This document shows, one piece after another, positions 22,341 to 26,170 of a stretch of DNA of 26,170 nt (positions are counted from its first letter, which is position 1; each line of letters begins with the position of its first letter). Under the pieces are notes generated by a model. It was not told the origin of the DNA. It made no database searches and was given only the letters and a program-made list of their open reading frames with translations. The position numbers and the translations under genes were made by a program. Origin of the DNA: a virus; the IMG/VR virus record IMGVR_UViG_3300047548_000846, positions 1-26,170 of that record, one strand, 5' to 3'.

Positions 22341-23261
22341 TTAGTTAGTAAAACCACCCATCGAAGCTACGCCCAACTGGGAGAAGTTGGCTAGGCCGCA
22401 ATACATTTTGATACGAGTAATGGATTCGTCTTTGGTTTCAGATTCACCAATTTCAGAAACACGTAAACCAGCATTACCCAGAGCCGTAAGACCAGAAATA
22501 CCGTGCTTACCAGAGCCATCATCAAAAGTACCTGCAAAAATCGTGGTGCAAACACCAGACGCAGTACCTTGAGTTTGAGTGGTAGGAATGTAATCGTTAC
22601 GGAAGATTGGAACTCCACGATAAGATGGAACTTGGCGACCAGAAGGCAGGGTAATTACGTCACCTACAGTAGCTCCACCCAAAGAACGCAGGAGTGCGTA
22701 ATATGCACGGATGGTACGAGCTGGCATCATGAAATAATCTACTTGGCCGTCTTTATCTTTTACCAAGTCCATCAGTTCGTCCAGACGATCAAATGCTAAT
22801 ACCTGGCCGTTAGTGGCTGGAGTAATTTTTTGACCTGCTGGAATCAACGTTAACAGACCAGAGAACGAATCAGCGGTACCGTCACCATTAATCATGGTAT
22901 CTTGAAATTTGCGAGCCAGAGATTTTGCTTTAGAAGCAATTTGAACCGCTTTTTGGCTAGTGAAGTTAGAACGAGTAGCTTGAATCAAGCCGTTCACTTC
23001 AGCATCACCAATTAAAGTGGTCAATGAGCTGGTAACTGGAGTAAAGGTTGCAGCCGCCTTAGCAGTAATAGTACCACCAACACCCAAGAACTGCACATCG
23101 CCTAAAGCCAATTCACGATTGTAACCGAGGGCATTACCTTCGATTTCCATAAATGGAAAAGCTTCAAACATTGGGTTTACTGACACGATGTTCTCGATGA
23201 CACCAGTGATAAGCATGTCTTGCGAGAGTTTTGCCGATTCGGCGAGAGTAACTGAGGCCAT
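22341..23261 (-). CDS. Major capsid protein
   Basis: A 306-residue HK97-fold capsid subunit. It has the short N-arm type seen in phages with separate scaffolds (TLAESAKLSQDMLITGVIEN), then the E-loop and P-domain pattern (MFEAFPFMEIEGNALGYNRE; LIGDAEVNGLIQATRSNF; RKFQDTMINGDG; GLLTL) and an A-domain-like part (YFMMPARTIRAYYALLRSLG; PSYRGVPIFRNDYIP; TTIFAGTFDDGSGKHG; ITRIKMYCGLANF). No N-terminal delta domain or protease gene is visible next to it, consistent with the separate scaffold upstream. GGAG is 8 bases before the ATG. A promoter lies upstream and a strong terminator follows, fitting the need for high output. Confidence 0.93.
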   Translation of the reverse strand: MASVTLAESAKLSQDMLITGVIENIVSVNPMFEAFPFMEIEGNALGYNRELALGDVQFLGVGGTITAKAAATFTPVTSSLTTLIGDAEVNGLIQATRSNFTSQKAVQIASKAKSLARKFQDTMINGDGTADSFSGLLTLIPAGQKITPATNGQVLAFDRLDELMDLVKDKDGQVDYFMMPARTIRAYYALLRSLGGATVGDVITLPSGRQVPSYRGVPIFRNDYIPTTQTQGTASGVCTTIFAGTFDDGSGKHGISGLTALGNAGLRVSEIGESETKDESITRIKMYCGLANFSQLGVASMGGFTN

Positions 23262-23370
23262 GATAATTCTCCGTATGTGGGATGGACAAAAATAAACACA
23301 TTCGTCTCTCCACCGGAGGACTTAATTTTAGAATTGCAACTACGCTCCGCGCTTTAGCTATCTTGGTATC

Positions 23371-23399
23371 ATTATAAAACAAAGGATTCTAAAAGTAAA
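23371..23399 (-). promoter_or_regulatory. Candidate promoter for the major capsid gene
   Basis: On the - strand a perfect TATAAT (23376-23371) follows TTTACT (23399-23394, four of six -35 matches) with a 17-bp spacer. Transcription would start near 23364, leaving a leader of about 100 bases with a short CTCC/GGAG hairpin. Its placement directly after the scaffold terminator supports it. No experimental-type evidence is available from sequence alone. Confidence 0.5.
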
Positions 23400-23419
23400 C
23401 ACCGACTTGCGCCGGTGTT
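23389..23419 (-). terminator. Probable weak terminator after the scaffold gene
   Basis: CGGTGTT (23413-23419) and AACACCG (23398-23404) form a 7-bp stem with an 8-base loop. On the - strand TTTACTTTTAG follows. It starts about 30 bases after the scaffold stop and touches the capsid promoter's -35, so the two may be a joint switch that lets scaffold and capsid be made at different levels. Confidence 0.5.
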
Positions 23420-23447
23420 CATGGGTCCAAAATTAAGTTTATATTTA

Positions 23448-24152
23448 TTAATTACGAGTCAAACCAGCTTCAATTTTTTGAATTGGCGTCAAATTAGCCG
23501 ATTGACCTGCCGCACGAGAGCTACCGCCGCTAGCTCCGCCGCCGGATGAACTTTGAAACAAGTGTGGAGCCGTTTCTTTAAGACCTCCCATCCACTCATT
23601 AATGCTCATAGGTTGATTGGCATCTTTACCATAAATGATTTTTCCATCGCGATCTTTAGGTACAGCTGAACCGTCTTCGACTGCGAAAATACCTTTAGCT
23701 CGTAACAGAGCGTCATCTACGGCGGACGGTAACACACCGACTTTAGTAGCTGCTTCACGTACGGCATTATCAATGATTAGAACTTCCAATTTACGGTTAG
23801 CCATGGTCAGGGCTGTATCTTTTTCTTTTAATTGACCATTTAACTCAGTACGCATCTGAGTTACACGCTGTTCTACTACTTCATCGATTTTGCCAGCGTC
23901 AATTAATTGCTTTTCTTTGAGCTTTTGCTCAAGAGTAGCAAATTCTTTGTACTTAGCTGGGTCAATACCCTTGAATTGCTCCAGTTGTTTCTGAAGACTG
24001 ATATTATTACTACGGAATTCGTCCAACTTCTCCTTTCCAACTACACCATCGACAGCCAAATAAAATTTATTGTCGGCTTCGTTTTTAGTGTAGAAGCTTT
24101 TCAATGCGTCATCCACGTTATCTAACGATTCTACTACATGCTTAATACCCAT
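23448..24152 (-). CDS. Capsid scaffolding protein
   Basis: A 234-residue, highly charged, largely coiled-coil protein (LDEFRSNNISLQKQLEQFKG; LEQKLKEKQLIDAGKIDEVV; RTELNGQLKEKDTALTMANR) with a Gly/Ser-rich stretch near the end (SSSGGGASGGSSRAAG) and a short C-terminal helix (PIQKIEAGLTRN). The layout fits gp20/DUF6651-like phage scaffolds, in which the C-terminus binds capsid subunits. It lies between portal and capsid genes. AGGAG is 8 bases before the ATG. No protease gene adjoins it, so the scaffold may leave intact or be cut by an unrelated enzyme. Confidence 0.85.
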   Translation of the reverse strand: MGIKHVVESLDNVDDALKSFYTKNEADNKFYLAVDGVVGKEKLDEFRSNNISLQKQLEQFKGIDPAKYKEFATLEQKLKEKQLIDAGKIDEVVEQRVTQMRTELNGQLKEKDTALTMANRKLEVLIIDNAVREAATKVGVLPSAVDDALLRAKGIFAVEDGSAVPKDRDGKIIYGKDANQPMSINEWMGGLKETAPHLFQSSSGGGASGGSSRAAGQSANLTPIQKIEAGLTRN

Positions 24153-24167
24153 AATGCTCGCTCCTGA

Positions 24168-25544
24168 TTATACTACGGTTGTAGGTGGGTTAGCCACCGG
24201 CTTACCACTCTCTTTTTGAGGTGGGTCATTAGGGTTTACCCGTGTAGGTAAATCCCCAATTGGTTGACCAGGCGGCGGTAACAAATCGCCTCTGGATAAA
24301 TTATGAATTAAGATTTCTTTCGTAATGCCACCCTCTAAATACGATTTAACCAGCGCGTTTAACATTTGAGGTGATAAACCGGTATCCAAGAACTCCTTTT
24401 GGAGGGTTATAGATACGGAATTTTTGTCTAAGCCTTCCATGTCAGCACAGAACGCGTATGCTCTATTAATAGCCGCTTCTACAGATTGGACTACAGATCG
24501 TAGAGACGCGGTCTCAGACATATACCGTAAACGAACGGTTTCAGCTGCTTCAGAGCCCTTGCTGGAGTTGTCGATTAAGCGTGCAGATAAAGAAGCTAAT
24601 TGAGCTTGTTTTTCTACTAAAGCCCGCTCTAAACTCGCTAAGCCTTGACCTGTAAATTCCAAATAGCCTACTTTAGCTTGGTAATCTGCGATAACCCACG
24701 CGGTGCTAGAACCGATTTTTAGCACTGTCTCGGCTGGAGCGCCTAATACATAAGGGGTAGGTAAACCTGTAAAATGACGACCATGCTCCAGGTCTGCGCT
24801 AGTACGATAATGAGAAATATTGATATCCACTATATCTAAAACCGGAGGTTTTACGTCAGAAATACCTACGCCAATTGGGTTGACAAAGACGAACGGAATG
24901 TAAGTCATAGGCGCGCCAGTATTCAAAGGCGTAACTACCTGTGAATCCTGTATTTCACCGCGGTCATTTGTATCGTGAATACGTTGTACGTATACACCTT
25001 TGTCGATTACTAATTCACGGTATCGAACTTTTGAGGATGTAGCATATATATCGTTAGGATTTTCATCATAGTAAGTTTCTTTCAAAACAACGAGCGTAGG
25101 CAGTCCGTCAGCATTAGCCTTCCAGTTAATTATAGATTCAGCTGGATACATAGCTAACTTAGGTAAGCCGCCATCGATTGACCTATCAGCTAGTATGCCA
25201 TGACGACCGTTTAACAAGGTTTCTGCGATAGTGGTACTCAACACTTCATAAAATTCCGTGCCTGAATGATCTTCAAACAATGGTTTTAGTTTAGATGGAT
25301 AAACTAGAGTAGGAGGTTTTGCCATAGCCATACCGACTAAAGCGGACACCGTTTTCCCTGTAATAGAATAAAATAAAGCCCGTTCTTTATAGGCGCGATA
25401 ATCCTCTTCGGATTGCCCTGACAGTTTTGGTAGGTACTTTACGCCAGCTTCTTTTATAGCGCGCTGACCAGTATATGCGTCTCTACAACGCGCCCAATCG
25501 GATAGTCGATAGATATACTGAGGATGTTGAGATGAGACTGGCAT
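24168..25544 (-). CDS. Portal protein, DUF4055-type
   Basis: A 458-residue protein whose N-terminal part has the DUF4055 pattern: WARCRDAYTGQRAIKEAGVK, YLPKLSGQSEEDYRAYKERA and LFYSITGKTVSALVGMAMAK, followed by PPTLVYP. Later segments include ETLLNGRHGILADRS, LDIVDINISHYRTSADLEHG and a helical C-terminal region (LASLERALVEKQAQLASLSA; SEAAETVRLRYMSETASL). The end is Pro-rich (LPPPGQPIGDLP and onward). The family acts as the dodecameric DNA-entry ring in many phages. The gene starts 1 base after the large terminase stop, with AGGAG 6 bases before the ATG, in the normal order. Confidence 0.87.
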   Translation of the reverse strand: MPVSSQHPQYIYRLSDWARCRDAYTGQRAIKEAGVKYLPKLSGQSEEDYRAYKERALFYSITGKTVSALVGMAMAKPPTLVYPSKLKPLFEDHSGTEFYEVLSTTIAETLLNGRHGILADRSIDGGLPKLAMYPAESIINWKANADGLPTLVVLKETYYDENPNDIYATSSKVRYRELVIDKGVYVQRIHDTNDRGEIQDSQVVTPLNTGAPMTYIPFVFVNPIGVGISDVKPPVLDIVDINISHYRTSADLEHGRHFTGLPTPYVLGAPAETVLKIGSSTAWVIADYQAKVGYLEFTGQGLASLERALVEKQAQLASLSARLIDNSSKGSEAAETVRLRYMSETASLRSVVQSVEAAINRAYAFCADMEGLDKNSVSITLQKEFLDTGLSPQMLNALVKSYLEGGITKEILIHNLSRGDLLPPPGQPIGDLPTRVNPNDPPQKESGKPVANPPTTVV

Positions 25545-25545
25545 G

Positions 25546-26170
25546 TTATACTCCTAAAATTTTGGTTTCTCGTACAGCGGTTTGACCTTCTAAAACCTTG
25601 TATCTAACCACATCGTATAAATGGTCTTCCTGATTAGTGCCTATGTCTTCAAGAGTTTTTTCGTCGTTTTCCAAATTAGGGATAGTACGAATAGTGTGAT
25701 AACAGTTGGAGAATACGAATATTCCAGGCTTTTCCATAGGTCGCTGAACTGAATTTTTAAGCCTATCTCTAAATAAGGCTAATCCTTGAATTCTACTACC
25801 AGGTTTTTTATTTGAACGTATAAACGTAACCCCTAATTTAGACATCTCTTCGGCTACAGATACATGGCCGGGTTCACTACTAAAAATAGCGTTATCCGCT
25901 GGACCCGGCTTAACTCTAAATCCATAGCCTTCATCTTTTTCGTAATTCTTTATGCGAAAAGCTTGCTCGGAGGCCGTTAATCGCAATCCCTCGTATCGTT
26001 TGTTTGCGAAATAAAGCTCATCAATAATAAAGATAGTACCAGCAGGTACCCAGCACTCGGACCCTTCAGAGTCGATGAATTCTGTGCCATCACTTTCGGC
26101 GAACCATAATACGGCGGCGGGATTCGAACTTCCATAGTCATATCCTCTATCGATTTTCCAAGTAAAAGGG
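25546..26170 (-). CDS. terL: Large terminase subunit, C-terminal nuclease part (truncated by window edge)
   Basis: The open frame enters from the right edge and gives 207 residues to the stop at 25546. It is the RNase H-like nuclease domain: RGYDYGSSNPAAVLW with the first metal-binding Asp, FIIDELYF, GPADNAIFS with the second, and EDHLYDVVRY with the third. The ATPase domain lies outside the window. A start at TTG 25986 is not real, because the frame and the nuclease motifs continue upstream of it. Terminase precedes the portal gene as usual. The packaging type (cos or pac) cannot be told from this part. Confidence 0.93.
   Translation of the reverse strand, partial: PFTWKIDRGYDYGSSNPAAVLWFAESDGTEFIDSEGSECWVPAGTIFIIDELYFANKRYEGLRLTASEQAFRIKNYEKDEGYGFRVKPGPADNAIFSSEPGHVSVAEEMSKLGVTFIRSNKKPGSRIQGLALFRDRLKNSVQRPMEKPGIFVFSNCYHTIRTIPNLENDEKTLEDIGTNQEDHLYDVVRYKVLEGQTAVRETKILGV

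Noticed and set aside
23164-23382. 72-residue - strand ORF overlapping the capsid start
   Set aside because: It is out of frame with the capsid gene, lacks a ribosome binding site, starts upstream of the predicted transcription start and has an unlikely composition.
25546-25986. Complete 146-residue gene starting at TTG 25986
   Set aside because: The frame stays open to the window edge and the upstream part contains the first catalytic motif of the terminase nuclease, so this is an internal TTG of a truncated gene.
26125-26145. tRNA T-arm-like GTTCGAATCCCGCC on the - strand
   Set aside because: It encodes the SSNPAA part of the terminase nuclease motif, and no acceptor stem, D-arm or anticodon arm can be folded around it.

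Overview
The window is part of a tailed double-stranded DNA phage genome. The tail genes follow the lambda order (tube, G/T frameshift chaperones, tape measure, M, L, K, I, J), so the virion should be a siphovirus with a long non-contractile tail. A Gram-negative host is indicated by the inner- and outer-membrane spanin pair and by the lambda-type tail tip. I cannot name the host genus. No integrase, repressor, tRNA, CRISPR array or insertion sequence is visible, so lifestyle cannot be decided here.

Layout. Two gene blocks converge near 3.9-4.0 kb. The left block (about 1-3.9 kb, + strand) is nucleotide and DNA metabolism: a thymidylate synthase / dCMP hydroxymethylase family enzyme, an overlapping dCMP deaminase, a DUF6378-like protein, a terminator, a strong promoter, then an operon of ATP-dependent DNA ligase, a small DksA/TraR-type zinc-finger protein, a 49-residue ORF and a DEDDh exonuclease. 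Everything from 26.2 kb down to 4.0 kb is on the - strand in virion-assembly order: large terminase (truncated by the window edge), DUF4055-type portal, scaffold, major capsid protein, a small unknown protein, adaptor, stopper, HK97-gp10-like neck protein, tail terminator, tail tube, G and G-T chaperones, tape measure, M, L, K, I, a 2083-residue J, an unknown 118-residue protein, an M15 peptidase endolysin, two small membrane proteins (holin candidates), Rz and Rz1, ending at a strong terminator.

Regulation. The structural genes are packed with short gaps or overlaps, mostly with Shine-Dalgarno sites. The capsid gene has a candidate private promoter just below a weak terminator and a strong terminator just after its stop, which would let it be made in excess. 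The tail chaperone is followed by a canonical -1 slippery heptamer, GGGAAAC.

Most worth a second look: (1) a family of three related inverted-repeat elements at gene boundaries (about 1.4, 3.9 and 19.1 kb); (2) a Hint (hedgehog/intein) type domain at the C-terminus of J; (3) an Asp in place of the substrate-specifying Asn of the thymidylate synthase homologue, pointing to dCMP and possible cytosine hypermodification; (4) modular tandem repeats in J with identical 21-bp units spaced in frame; (5) an Ig/FN3-like domain inserted in the tail tube protein.
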